64,000 nt of DNA from Dysidea avara. Taxonomy: Eukaryota; Porifera; Demospongiae; Dictyoceratida; Dysideidae. The notes under the pieces were generated by a model that was not told the origin of the DNA, made no database searches, and saw only the letters and a list, made by a program, of their open reading frames with translations. The position numbers and the translations under genes were made by a program. Positions within the stretch are counted from its first letter, which is position 1. Each line of letters opens with the position of its first letter. This document shows, piece after piece, positions 1 to 10,991 of the stretch. The DNA lies in contig NC_089277.1 in assembly GCF_963678975.1 (NCBI RefSeq), positions 24,378,672 to 24,442,671 of the forward strand, in the 5' to 3' direction.

Positions 1-240
1 TTTTTGTTTTTTTACATTGGGTTCCAGGTACTTGTAGTTTCTTGGGCGCGCCTTTTTTACAGCGAAGGTGTTTTTGGGATGGATATTAATTTTACAACTT
101 GCACACTTCGCACATGGCCGCATTATGATATCATTACTTTTTGTCGCAGTTAACTCTGCTTTACTTGGACGCGCACTTTTTTTACAGCTATAAGCTGTTT
201 TTGGATGGGATATATATTATGTGCATGCATACTTGAATGC
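1..240 (+). repeat. Ends of foldback-type repeats
   Basis: Bases 1-80 are nearly identical to 28196-28281, the outer part of the right arm of the foldback element at 27.5-28.3 kb (shared run ACAGCGAAGGTGTTTTTGGG). The window therefore opens inside another copy. A second, related end of the same style follows at about 165-220 (TTTTTTTACAGCTATAAGCTG, then a TTTTTGGATGGGATAT-type terminus). No coding potential. Confidence 0.6.
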
Positions 241-690
241 AGAAGTAATAGAGGGGTGTGTAAGCACCCTTCTATATCTCCTCTAACAGACTGGAAACTG
301 ACTTACTAATGGACTAGAAACTTGCCTTAAATATATATGTATATATGCACTACTTAACTGCATGTGTAGTTGTCTTAAAACAATATCAATTGCAGTTATA
401 CTAACCTCTGAACACAATCTTGAAGAGTGCTTGAACTGATATAGGATGCAGATTCAAGGCTGCCAGGCTTCCCAGGTACAGTCATGGATTTTTCTCCTTT
501 CTGCAACTTTTCAAATACACTTAATATAACATCTTAAACAGGCTGTAGGACCAGGTGTCCTACAAACCTTCAGTTGCACTTGTGCTGTAAAGCCTTAAAA
601 GAAATAAATAACCCCTGCACTTGAAACTAGTTTGAAATCCAGTGGTTAGAAGTAGTATACTCATCATGTTATGGCTGTAAACCTGTTGCA
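241..690. other. No recognisable feature
   Basis: AT-rich sequence with no ORF, repeat match within the window or RNA gene that I can recognise. Confidence 0.5.
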
Positions 691-815
691 GTGACGTGTA
701 ATCCAAGAAACAAGCTTGGAAGATACCATCAATTATATGCTTTAGTACATATTATTTGGATTTTTATTCAAATTAACTGCTGCAATTATTGCTTTTGCAA
801 GTCCCACACACATGC

Positions 816-833
816 CTACACACACACACACAC

Positions 834-906
<73 letters not shown>
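816..906. repeat. CA/GT dinucleotide microsatellite
   Basis: About 90 bases of almost pure (CA)n with two small interruptions. The apparent ORFs across it (His-Thr or Cys-Val repeats) are artefacts. A related TG-rich stretch follows at about 1036-1090. Confidence 0.95.
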
Positions 907-908
<2 letters not shown>

Positions 909-1139
909 AACGCCACAGGTGTGAGTGCTTTTTGCATGCCATATGTACAATAATTCGTTGTTTTAATTTTCATCGATACAGCCAGCGATGAAAATCTTTT
1001 GACGACAAACTTTTCCTGTTTTACGGTAATACAGTATGTGTTGTGTGTGTGCTTGTTTGTGTATAGTATGTGTATTGTGTGTGTGTGTGAAATAGTGTAA
1101 TCAGTAAATTACCAGGGGTGGTATTAGAACTGTGGTACA

Positions 1140-1767
1140 AACTTGTAAAACATTTATCACAATCTGATTGCATCCACAGAGTTACAAGTATTAGGTCACC
1201 TAGTAAAATGCGAAAGAGTTGAAGACCTAAAGGAGCTGACAAGACTGTTATTGGTCTCCCTAGAAAGAAGTCCAGAGGAAGCAGGCCTGTGCATGTCATT
1301 CCTATACAAAGGTGCTAAGCAAAAGGAACTTGGTATGTATGTTAAATGACCTGTGTGGATCTTGGAAGATGTTTTCATTTTTAGTGATTTTAACCTGATT
1401 TGTTGATCTACAAATTGCAAAGGACGCCATAGATGGGAGCCGAATAATAGAAGAGGATGATGTAGAAATGAGACCTGAGATGGTTTCATCATCATGCACT
1501 GATGAAAATGTCTGCTTAGATATGTGCAGGAAGTATTGCACCCGGGAAGCATGGGCAGCTATTAACAGCGTAATATCTATAATTCAAGCCAATCCCACAT
1601 GGTATTGTGGAAGATGCACAAGGGAGATAATTTACGATGAACAGAATTCAATTGTTTGTGAAAGCTGCTTAGTATGGTACCACTTTATTTGTGTTGGTCT
1701 CAAAAGATCACCGAAGAGGAGAGTATGGACATGCCGCTCATGCTTTGAAGAATCTGCTGACCAATAG
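1140..1767 (+). pseudogene. Decayed PHD-finger protein gene
   Basis: The last exon is open from about 1422 to the stop at 1765-1767 and ends in a PHD-type zinc finger: CGRC, then IVCESCLVWYHFIC, then WTCRSC, i.e. Cys4-His-Cys3 spacing. PHD fingers usually read histone tails, but in invertebrate genomes this small form is often a multicopy or transposon-linked family. An upstream exon-like stretch (about 1180-1320) reads RPKGADKTVIGLPRKK in one frame. That frame is preceded by an in-frame TGA at 1220-1222 and must shift by one base near 1300 to stay open to a candidate donor (CTTG/GTATGT). An acceptor (GCAAAG) lies near 1420. I read it as a broken copy of a PHD gene. The alternative is a functional short PHD protein translated from the ATG at 1468. 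The family assignment of the upstream exon is from recognition only. Confidence 0.5.
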
Positions 1768-2404
1768 GTAGCCCAAGATTATTTCATGAAGTAGTCAAAC
1801 ATTAATTAATTTAAGAAATTTCTTCTTTGCTGTACTGTTATAGTTCAAATGATCAATTCTGTACTATAAAAGGTGCAGCCAGTAAATGACAACTAAAAAT
1901 AACAATCACTTTCCTGGTATATAGACAATATACAGAATGACATGGTGTGTGCATACTGTAGATATGTGTGTATACAATGGAACTTGTGGACACTTTACAG
2001 AATTGGGATGTAAAACTTTGGAGTCGGATCTGTTGACTCCATTTTTCTTGATGTGGAGAATTTGTTAAAAAGTTGGTTTCACTATTTCAAATATTGATCT
2101 TTTGACTACAGGGTACCCTCAAATTTAATCTTGAAAGGCTTGATTCTCCTTGTTTTGAGAATGGTCTTATAGCAGCAACACTGATACATCAAACTCTATA
2201 GTAGTATACTATAATCTGGCTTCACCCAATGATCACGACTCAGCCTAGCTTGATAATTAGTCTGGCAGCTATTTAACCATGCAAGCTCCCTCTACATTCA
2301 GAGGAACATGTTGCTGTAGACCTTCAGTGCTGGTCACTGTAAAGTGTTAATAATAAATAAAATAATAAAAGATTTGTTAACCAGACTTTTCAACTTGCAC
2401 TGCA
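1768..2404. other. Intergenic; SINE-type 3' tail at about 2300-2365
   Basis: No gene seen. The stretch 2305-2365 (CATGTTGCTGT, then GGTCACTGTAAAGTG, then a TAATAA tail) matches the 3' end of the SINE at the right edge of the window (63968-64000), so it is a 5'-truncated SINE copy on the plus strand. Confidence 0.5.
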
Positions 2405-2660
2405 TGAGTAGTCATGGGCGTAGCTAGCCAGAAGGTGATGGAGAGGCAGGCATGCCCCCACGAAACACTCAAAATCATTCATGATTGCAAAAAAAAGTCT
2501 AATGACCCAATGGGGGGCTAGCCAACATATGGTGTTGTATTATTACAGCTTAAATAACTAGCTACGTAACTATTTTAGTACTGACTGCTTCCAATGAGCC
2601 TTATCCGAAATTACGTCACAGACATAAAATGGCCGCTGTAGTGTGGGGACGTTTGTAAAA

Positions 2661-3053
2661 TTACATCTATGTTAGCAGATCTACAATGGCCATCACTTCA
2701 ACACCGACGATACGTGACTAGATTAAAAGTATTCTACAACATTGTTTACTCCTCATCAGTCTTAACAGTCCCAAATTATTTCACCAACACCACATATCCC
2801 ACCCGCCACCACCACCCCTTCCATTTTGAGATTCCGTTTGCTAGAACAGATCATTATAAATTCAGCTATTACCCCAAATCTATCCGCGATTGGAACAATT
2901 TACCAACTGACACAATAGAATCCCAATCTCTACAAGTATTTTTAGATAAATTATAACTGACTCTCATCTATGTGATTTGTAATGTTTTTTTCCTTACCTG
3001 AACATATCAGTTTGTAACTGTTTTCAGTAATCATAATCATAATCATAATCATA
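2661..3053 (+). mobile_element. 3' end of a CR1/L2-like non-LTR retrotransposon
   Basis: ORF 2669-2956 encodes the C-terminal tail of a LINE reverse transcriptase. It has the pattern RRYVTRLKVFYNIVY, then a proline/Thr-Arg stretch, then YKFSYYPKSIRDWNNLP, which is characteristic of the end of pol in CR1/L2/jockey-type elements. It ends in a (ATAATC)n tail at 3029-3055 instead of poly(A), as is usual for CR1/L2-like clades. The copy is strongly 5'-truncated and sits inside the left inverted repeat of the surrounding element, so it is younger than that element. Confidence 0.75.
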
Positions 3054-3250
3054 ATTTGTATGGGCGACTATGGTAAGAAAATTTTTGAACGGAGATATCT
3101 CAGCCAAGAAGGAAGATATCGAACTCTAACTAGTGGGTACGGCTATAAGACAATACAGTAAGAGCGTAAAAGCGATTTTTTTTGATTTTAAAAAAAAATT
3201 AATTAATCTTTTAATTATTCAAACACACACACAAAATTGCATATAGTTCA

Positions 3251-5427
3251 TCAGTCAGAAAGAGGGAGCTTTCCCTCACTCACAGCAAGAGAAAAGTCAA
3301 AGAGATCTTTATGAGGCTGACCAGCAGCAGAACGACTTCCACGAAGACAAATGATAGCTGAACGTAGTAGGGAAAAAGATAATCTGCAGCGAATAAAGGT
3401 GATCATAACATTATATTGTCGATTCTTCTTTGTAGCAAGGAGTGAGGCTAATCTTTTGTAGGTGGTTTCTGCAGGCTTGCTCATTCCTCCCAAAGCTGAG
3501 AACACAAGAGGTGTGAATGATGCCCTTTCAATTTCACGCACACGTTGTTCGTAAGTCCTACGCTTTTCTCGATCATGAGACCGAAAGCAGCTGGCAAGAG
3601 AATTGAAGCGATTTGTGTTGGCCAATGGATTAAAAACACGAACATCTAAATAAGCTTGCTGATGACTAACACCCCAGAATCCTTGAGCTCTCACATCCAA
3701 ACGAGCACTACATTCAGTATTTGCAGAGCGATGAAAAAATCGTTCACTAGAGACAGGCTGCAAAGTAGGCTCAGTGGCTACATTTGGACAAACTTCTGAC
3801 ATTAACTGGGCTGTAATATCTCTAACTTCGTTATGGCCTAATGTTGGATAACCACCATGGGAACAGGTAAAAGCATGTTCAACTGTAAACGAAGTCCCAC
3901 AGATACACTCAGTAGGCAGATGGAGTAGAGGCCAGCCATAACGGAGGCAAACAGCATCACGGAAATCACTCTTATGCAGAGCAAACCCATGCTCATCAAT
4001 CGGTAAAGCAGTCAACCAGCTGGATGCTCCCTTCAAACAAGCAAATTCCCTAGCACGCTGCAGATCCAGAGAAAGCTGGGGATGAAGAGCAGAAGCCAAC
4101 TCTTCACAGCTGCGACGGTTCTTAAGATAGGTTTCCTGCTTCAAAACAAATTGCTTATCAAGTTCAGTGACAGTGAACTCAGTTATCTGTTCAATAAGGA
4201 GAGATACCAGGGGACCAGTCACTTTCTGTGAAGAATCAAACTGAGCAACAGATGACGCACATGGGTTAATAATGCCGAGACCACCCAAGCGTGAAGGCAA
4301 TGACAGTAATTGTCTCTCAAGATCACTAAATACACATTTACCAGTTAAGGTGGGCAGGAAATGTAAACGGATATTTTGTTCCAAAGGGGAAAGTGACTCA
4401 GAAATATTGGGCAAAGTTCTGGAGAGATAAATCCATCTTCCAAATAATCCATGAGTAAGAGCAGAAAACGCAGCATGTGGCTGTGAAGTAGCAAATTCAC
4501 ACAACTTAGACAGTTCATCAGACCACTCTTTAACCTTCCCATTCACATATGATTCAACAAAGGCAGATCCCAAAGCAGAACCAAGGTAGCGTTTTCCCTC
4601 AGTAGTGATTTGAATGCCAGTGTCTGTAAAAATTGAATGTGCCTGCACAACATGCTCCTCCTTAACAATCAGAAATGTTTTAGCTGAGTTAACAAAATAA
4701 CCATATTGGGGTCCAATATCACATAACATATTCCACCAGGATCTCAAATTAGTAAGACGACCTGCTGCTGCAGCATCATCCGCATACCACACCTGCTTAA
4801 TATGGCCATGCAAACGGTTAATCATTGGAACTAAGGCCAAGGCATACATAGCCATGGCCAAAGGATCTCCCTGTATAGTACCTTCACGTGATAGAATGGT
4901 CTCACCCCCAACAAAGAGTTTGGCATCAGTACGATAAGTATTTATGACAATATTCGACAAGACAGGACAAACAGATGGAATGTTGACTAAAGCAAGCTGG
5001 CGATTCAAATTATTAAAGGCATTAGAAGCATCCACTAATAAAGCAGCCTGAGTAGAACTGTCATCAAAAATGTGTCTCAAAGCATGGACAGCAGATTCAC
5101 AGCCAGATGGTTGACCATCACATAGTTGAAGAGAACCAGCAGATTTTTGTATCTCCAGACTAGTCACTGAAAGGATAGTTTTACTTATGATTCTTCTAAC
5201 AACTTCACCAACACCAATTGGCCGAACTCCTGGATTTTTATCCAGAGCAATTAGACGACAAGTAGTATAAGCCTCCAAACCAGATGGATCCACAAATTCT
5301 GTACATAGGTGTCGAGCAAAAGAAGCTAAAGCATTACATATATCAGCAGAGGCACTATGATAGGAAGTACAAATACGTCGCCAATCATGAGCATCCAAAT
5401 TAGATGGTCCAGCTGCCCCATCAACGG
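3251..5427 (-). CDS. Reverse transcriptase with C-terminal zinc-knuckle and PD-(D/E)XK-like domain
   Basis: Open from the stop codon at 5435-5437 to TGA at 3251-3253. The first codon marked in many ORF calls is a TTG at 5396-5398; there is no good ATG, so the N-terminus is missing. Counting from that TTG, RT landmarks are: PGVRPIG (55-61), the motif A-like LVDASNAFNN with D123, QGDPL (176-180) and the catalytic YADD (205-208). About 290 residues further, C498-x-C500, H508 and C512 form a zinc-knuckle-like group. It is followed by ARLD (D568) and YLDVRV (D585), reminiscent of the restriction-like endonuclease at the C-terminus of R2-type LINEs. The order RT - zinc knuckle - nuclease suggests target-primed retrotransposition. 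No internal stop is present, so the copy is young. Two further fragments of the family occur at 9513-9740 and 30638-31900. Clade is not assigned. Confidence 0.75.
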
Positions 5428-6366
5428 TTGATTTTCAAAACAACGCTAGATTTCTATTCTTTCAGCTAATTTATAACCATATCTGCTGGTTAGAGATCGA
5501 TACCTTCCGTCTTGACTGAGATATTCTCGTTCAAAATTTTTCTCCCCATAGTCGCCCATACAAAATTTACGAACGTCCCCACACTATAGCGGCCATTTTT
5601 GTGTCTGACGTAATTTCGGATAAGGTTCATCGAGGTAACTATATTCGTCGAGCATCATCGCACGTGCCACAACTGTACTCCAACAAATTCATCCACAGTC
5701 CGGTAGAGCTAATACTTTAGTGCAAATACAAGTTACTTTACGTTAGCCACAGCCTGTGCTGCAGTCCTAGCACACTGCTGACAGGATGACGTATTCACTC
5801 ACTTCACTCGGCGAAATTCAAATGCCATGTATTGCACGAAATCCCACCTGTCTTGCTAGCAGAACTTGTAAGCTTGACTGATCCACCTGACTGACTGACG
5901 AAGTAAAAACAGACTGCACTGCCGTACGTACAAAGGTCAAGTGTGATCGCTTCGATAAAATAAACTTGGTACATTTATTTAGCTAACACTTTATCACCTC
6001 GTAGGCAGCAGGTTCGTAGCGTCATCTGGTCTCCTTTGTCACTTTTGAGTTGTGACTCCTTCTGCGGAGAAGCGGGTCACTCTTTTTAGATTCAAAACTG
6101 TTCTATCACGCGAGTAATCTAGGCTAAATATAGAAGTATGTCTCTAATATTTTCGTTTGATGGATACACGAGCGAGTTGAATGTTGTGTGTGCGCGTTCA
6201 CTAGCAACCCCTGGTGATACCGCGTAGTAGTGTACATAATTTACAGTCATTTGCGTGTCAGTTTAATACCGGTAAACTTGTGACGAAGGTTTTTAAAAAA
6301 TCATTTAGTGATGGGGGGGCAAATGTTCCCCCCTTGCCCCCCCTTAGCTACGCCTCTGTGAGTAGT

Positions 6367-7860
6367 TACTAATGATGACGATCTGTAGCTAATTTGATGT
6401 GGATCACCACACTTCATTGTTCATGAGGAGTACCTATAACACTTAAAACACGGACTTAAAAATCCAGTGGACACTTTCCGGCTCCCCTGTAGAAAACCAG
6501 TCACTTTTCAGTCCTCCGCTAGCTTTATTCCGGTACTTTCTTCCACTTCAATGAATCAAGCTGGCCTCAAGTACGAAGTATTGGTGGTCTTCAACTGAAA
6601 GTACGCGGCACTATTGGTGCTAAGGCTACTGATACGGCGCCCCGCTTAATATCTATGGCACGTGATGAACTGACGGAGCTGTAGCATTGGCAAACCACCT
6701 CCGGCTGCCGGAGCTCTAGACACATCGTAAAACATAACTGTGACAATATACTCATTTTGTGCTAAGCCATTACAGTTCAGATCAATGCAGAAAGCTGGTA
6801 TATATGTTTGTATCAACAAAATTAATTTCCATTAGCTCATAGCTAAATAAAATACATTCAATTATGCCATCAGACTTCAAAATGTAAACAACAGTAAAGG
6901 GATAAAATACTGTGCACTAATGATCAGTAGGGCCAGTACATATTGCACTGTAGAGCATGTAAACCTTGGTTGAGTAAAAATAAAACCCACAATCAAACTC
7001 CATGCTTGGTGATATAGGTTTTAAATACATTTTGAAAACAATGTTTAAGTAGAGAGATGTTTAAGTAGGTAAGTGGCTGATTGACACAGTGTTGTGTACT
7101 GTTCGTAAATTGTTGACATTCCAGGATTGTAATACCAATTGCAAATGCAGCATTTCAAAAAAATACTTAGATTAGTGGTTGACTTTGATAATAGCATGTC
7201 ATGACATGCCTCCCACTCCTGAATGGATAAATGCTTTTTCAGTTGCAAATTTATGGTCACACTCTTATTAGTGTGATTGCAGTATTATCATTGCCAGCCA
7301 GTTTACCCTGTGCAATCAGCCAATATGTTTTTAATGGACTAACAATGAACTATACATACTCAGCAGTCATTGCTAGCTATACCTAAAAAATTAATGCTAC
7401 ATGATGGTGACAGACATCACTGGCTAACTGTCAGTAACCTGACCAGGAATTTCATAATTTTATGGTATATATAGCATGTAACTAGCTCTCATGATTGTGC
7501 TCAAATGGCTTATTATTATTTATTTAGTTAAAGTCACAGTACAATAACTGGTTAAAGAAATCCATTCCCTTGCCTAGGGAATTGGAGTACAATAAGTTAA
7601 AAGAAAAAAACTAAATGTCTAAATAGCGATTAAGGAGCAATGCCGTGCTATACAAAACTGTTCTCTGAAGTAAAGATGTTGTAGCTATATTCAGGAATAT
7701 TCCATTTCTTCAGATTGGCCACCATGCAGTGAATTGGGAATCGAACCAAGGGCTCCAATAATAATATTAGGTACAACAGTCACTTGCATATTCCACAATC
7801 TACAGATCTCAATTTTCAAGTCAACATACTCTGAAACTTTCTCCACAGACTATTATTATT
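6367..7860. other. Intergenic, no gene recognised
   Basis: AT-rich DNA. The only visible structure is a degenerate repeat near 7510-7620 with CATTCCCTTGCCTAGGGAAT, itself an imperfect palindrome, and an ATT-rich stretch at 7851-7868. Short ORFs here look like chance. Confidence 0.4.
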
Positions 7861-7920
7861 ATTATTGTTAATAATTAGCAAAGCCCACGAGGAGCAACAC
7901 GTTCATGAGCATTGCAATCA

Positions 7921-8849
7921 CATATATGACCGGATCTTGGAAAACCTACCCTTTTGGCACAAGCAAACTTTTTGGGAAAACTCTAATGAAAATTTCAAAA
8001 AATCTTTTAAAATTAATTTTTTGCACATTGGGATAAAGCAACTATTAAGCCTTCTTGCTGTGAAGTTTCACACCCATAGCTTCTTTTTCCTAGAAGATAT
8101 GGATGATTATATCAGACCATGTAGTAATTTCACATGCATGGGACAACAATTAACTTACAAATTGGGTAATTTGTTCAGCTGCTGGAATGGCTAAAACTTA
8201 GTCTTGGACAATGATACACAGGGGCGGATCCAGGGGGTTCCAATGGTTCCATGGAACCCCTTTTTGAAAGAGCCTCTCTTACTCGAGATACTCTAATAGA
8301 GCAGTCAAATCGATATACTCTAATAGAACAGTCACGGTAGTCTTTTGAGAAGCAGTGTAGCAAGTTATGTATCTAGATATAAATAAGGAAATATAGTTGG
8401 TAAGGGTATCTATGGAGTGATGACCTTTTTTTGGTCTTCAACTTACAGCTAGGCTGAAGTTGCAATTCCAAAAATGGAACCCCCCTTTTAATAGTCTGGA
8501 TCCGCCCCTGATACATGCCATTTAATTGCAGAAAAGTACCAAGAATACTTCATTAAACTATCAGAAATGTATTTTAAAATATTTTTGGTGGTAAGAATGG
8601 AATTATTGGTAAACAAAGTGATTTGTCACCATTTGTCACCCTTAATCACTCACAGAACTCAACACACTACCATAAAAGTTAGTTTGTAATGTACAAGATA
8701 GAAAATTGGCCATATCTCAAGAATGCTTAAAGATATTAAGCTGAAATTTTAACACAAGATAGATGACTACTAAGTACCTCATTTAAGCTATAAAACAGAA
8801 AATTGACCAATGTGCCAAAAAAATAGGTTTTCCAAGATCAGGTAACATT
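7921..8849. mobile_element. TIR transposon of about 930 bp, non-autonomous
   Basis: The left end reads ATATGACCGGATCTTGGAAA and the right end is its inverse (TTTCCAAGATCAGGTAAC). After the terminal ~28 bp, both arms continue with a matching TTTTGGCACA stretch. The insertion is supported by the uninterrupted copy of its target at 9400-9510. The ATATGTGACCGG-type terminus recurs at 22695-22939 and 10741-10772. No transposase is seen; an hAT-like MITE is nested inside at 8219-8510. Confidence 0.65.
8219..8510. mobile_element. MITE with CAGGGGCGGATCC termini
   Basis: Left end CAGGGGCGGATCCAG and right end CTGGATCCGCCCCTG are exact inverse copies. The flanking direct repeat is ATACA at 8214-8218 and 8511-8515. 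The interior carries two copies of the GAGATACTCTAATAGAGCAG motif (8274-8336). The termini are hAT-like, but only 5 bp of target duplication is visible. Confidence 0.75.
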
Positions 8850-8969
8850 ATATTACTTGCAGCGTTCCGAGATCTATTGTGTCAATTTCAGGAATCCATG
8901 CATATTCTAAAATTGGTAGACGTGCATGCATACACGAAAATCTTGATGACTGTGGCATATAAATTATTA

Positions 8970-9263
8970 AGGGGCATCTCCAAACTGATTTTGGTACGCT
9001 TAACGCCATAGTGACGCTAACTTCAGACCCCCTTTAGCGTTACACTATAAAAACAATGCATTAGCAATAGAAGCACAGAACGTTATATTCTTTACCTGAA
9101 AACGTAGTCTACAAACCGTACTGCTGCTTAATCACGTCACTTTCCGTGTTCCTAGCTGTTTACATTATAACTACTTTAATAAAAATTTATAACGTCACGG
9201 GTTGAACCCCCCTAACGTCATTATGACGTTAAGCGTACCAAAATCAGTTTAGAGATGCCCCCT
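8970..9263. mobile_element. MITE with TA target site (mariner-like)
   Basis: Inverted ends of about 38 bp: AGGGGCATCTCCAAACTGAT on the left and the inverse AATCAGTTTAGAGATGCCCC on the right, continuing into GGTACGCTTAACG. Flanked by TA on both sides (8968-8969, 9264-9265). 294 bp, no coding capacity. Confidence 0.7.
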
Positions 9264-9375
9264 TAGCATTACTTATTCCGTTGCTTTGTGCCTTGGTTGA
9301 CAATCTGGATCTTTAGTTTATGACCAGCTGTGGGAATTTATTGAAATGTCTTCAAAATCAGCACTATAGTTTTCA

Positions 9376-9740
9376 ATTATTATTATTATTATTATTATTA
9401 ATTAGCAAAGCCCACTAGGCGTAACACGCTAATGAACATTACAATCAAATACTATATTACTTACAGCGTTCTTAAATGTTTCGAGATCTACTCTGTCAAT
9501 GCCAGGAATAATACTGGTGGAATGGGTGATGCTACTACTCAGTTTTACAAGAGATTGGCCAGCCGTTTCAGTGCAAAACACAGTCTTTCTTATGGAATAG
9601 TGATGGGATGGCTGAGATGTAAATTAAGCTTCTCTTTGTTGAGGTCTGCAATTATGTGCATTCGCGGTGCCAGGTCCAGTTTTCGCTGCCCCGTTGCTGA
9701 GGCACCAATTGTTGTGCAGGTTGCTGAGGCCCATATTTAA
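9376..9740 (+). mobile_element. 3' fragment of the RT/nuclease retroelement family
   Basis: From about 9513 to the stop at 9738-9740 the frame encodes GGMGDATTQFYKRLASRF, then YGIVMGWLRCKLSFSLLRSA, then CIRGARS. These match the extreme C-terminus of the ORFs at 3251-5427 and 30638-31792 (LRCCLSFSLLRSS, IRGARS). It is a strongly 5'-truncated copy. It follows an (ATT)n tract at 9379-9402 and the interspersed repeat described at 7866-8905. An ATG at 9432 gives a short ORF, but the first 27 codons are not part of the family. Confidence 0.65.
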
Positions 9741-10991
9741 GATCACTTGTATGTTTATTATGCACTGTTTTATTTTATGCCATTAATTGCAAAACAAACA
9801 AAAGAAAGTTTCATTGAATAATAATTGTTCGAAGGAGGAATGTTTTCTATAGTAAAGAAAACCTCTATAAGAAGACAGCAAAACTATATTCTAAGGCAAC
9901 CAGATATCAGTGATCTGATGAACAGTGGTACCCTTGGGCCTCGGTGGTAGCTGCTATGGCAACAAAGATGCTTGGAACAGATATGTTCCTTGGTCGGTAT
10001 TGCTTACAAATTCAGGCTGTGCTTCAAATCATTATCTATACACATGCTTGATTATTTGGTTGTATGAAAAGCTTTCAAGCTGCTAGATCACCTACGTGTA
10101 CAGACTGATATCGTTGAGTAGCCACTATTTGCAGTCATTTGATTTGTTCTATCACCTGAACAGCATGCTCGACATTATAGCTATTGAATGTAGCTAAACG
10201 TTTGCTGCTGCCAGATAACTAAGGGCATTACCTAGCAAGATTGTTAACATAATTATTGTCTCTGATATGAACGAGCAAGCTTCACCCGTCAACAGTTGCT
10301 ATCGTGGTAGCTATTTACTGTAAGCTACAGTTACTGTAGTTAAAATGGTTTTGCAGGACTATAGCTAGCTAGATACGTACGCCTAGTACGAAAGTGACCA
10401 GAGCAATGTGAAGCTATAATCATCCGGGCACAACAGAGCTGGCAAAAATGCTCATGGGCTGGCACACAGACTATTTCTAGTCTGGTCCATAAAATAAACT
10501 TGTAAACACTTGGGTTGCTTAACAGGAACTTCCGGTGTGACGGTCCGGTCCGGTCCATAAAATAGACACTCCCGGAGGTTTTTGATCACTCATAACTCTT
10601 TGTACCATTATGCTATGGCAATACAATATTCAGCTCTTAGTAAGAATTTTAATTGGCTTTATGATGCAAGTTACAGAATGCAAACATTCTGTTCCAGTAC
10701 TGAGATATCACCTGTAGAGTGATGGGTGTAGTTTGTCCCCACATGCCCTGTTTTCGCAGGCCCGGTCACATATATGTGCTAACGACCACTCGGGAGTAAT
10801 TTGTTTGCCGGAGTCCGTGGCTATTATGATCAGGGGATTTTTGTTGTATTTCCCTGTACGTAATTTGATCATAGCTAAGCAAACTTTTAGTCATATAAAA
10901 CAAGCATTGTACGGATCTGCATGCAATTTGTTAGCCGTTACCTCGGCCCAGACAGGAGACACCGAGTTTCTATTCGTTCTGCAACTGACTT
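9741..10991. other. Region upstream of MPEG1 with a MITE-type end
   Basis: No gene seen. At 10733-10775 the sequence CCTGTTTTCGCAGGCCCGGTCACATAT is an inverse ATATGTGACCGG-type terminus, the same style as the MITE at 22695-22939, without a clear partner. It lies about 220 bp upstream of the MPEG1 start codon, so part of the promoter region is transposon-derived. A duplicated GGTCC/ATAAAAT stretch occurs at 10470-10565. I find no convincing TATA box. Confidence 0.4.

Larger units (their letters stand above)
2593..5634 (-). mobile_element. Long inverted-repeat element enclosing a reverse transcriptase ORF
   Basis: About 180 bp at the left (2593-2660 plus 3054-3165) is repeated in inverted orientation at the right (about 5446-5634). 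Matching blocks include TATCCGAAATTACGTCA, GTGTGGGGACGTT, TTGTATGGGCGACTATGG and ATTTTTGAACG, with roughly 80% identity by eye. The left copy is interrupted at 2661-3053 by a LINE 3' fragment. Between the inverted repeats there is little more than the 715-codon ORF. Two readings are possible: the ORF belongs to the element, or it is a 5'-truncated retroinsertion into the loop of a foldback MITE. The direct repeat TTGATTTT(C)AAAA at 3182-3193 and 5428-5440 hints at the second. Confidence 0.6.
2413..6358. mobile_element. hAT-like DNA transposon, non-autonomous, with nested insertions
   Basis: The left end CATGGGCGTAGCTA and the right end (reverse complement CAGAGGCGTAGCTA) form a 14-bp terminal inverted repeat with two mismatches. 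They are flanked by an exact 8-bp direct repeat TGAGTAGT at 2405-2412 and 6359-6366. An 8-bp duplication with CA-G-GGCG ends is typical of hAT transposons. No hAT transposase is visible. The interior is taken up by the inverted-repeat/reverse-transcriptase unit at 2593-5634 and by about 700 bp of plain sequence on the right. Nesting order, outermost first: hAT, then inverted-repeat unit, then LINE fragment. Confidence 0.75.
7866..8905. repeat. Interspersed repeat split by a TIR element
   Basis: Bases 7872-7920 (AATTAGCAAAGCCCAC...) and 8855-8905 (ATTACTTGCAGCGTTC...) are contiguous in the second copy at 9400-9510. This shows that about 930 bp has been inserted here. Confidence 0.6.

Noticed and set aside
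691..909. His-Thr repeat ORF over the CA microsatellite
   Set aside because: Pure translation of a dinucleotide repeat.
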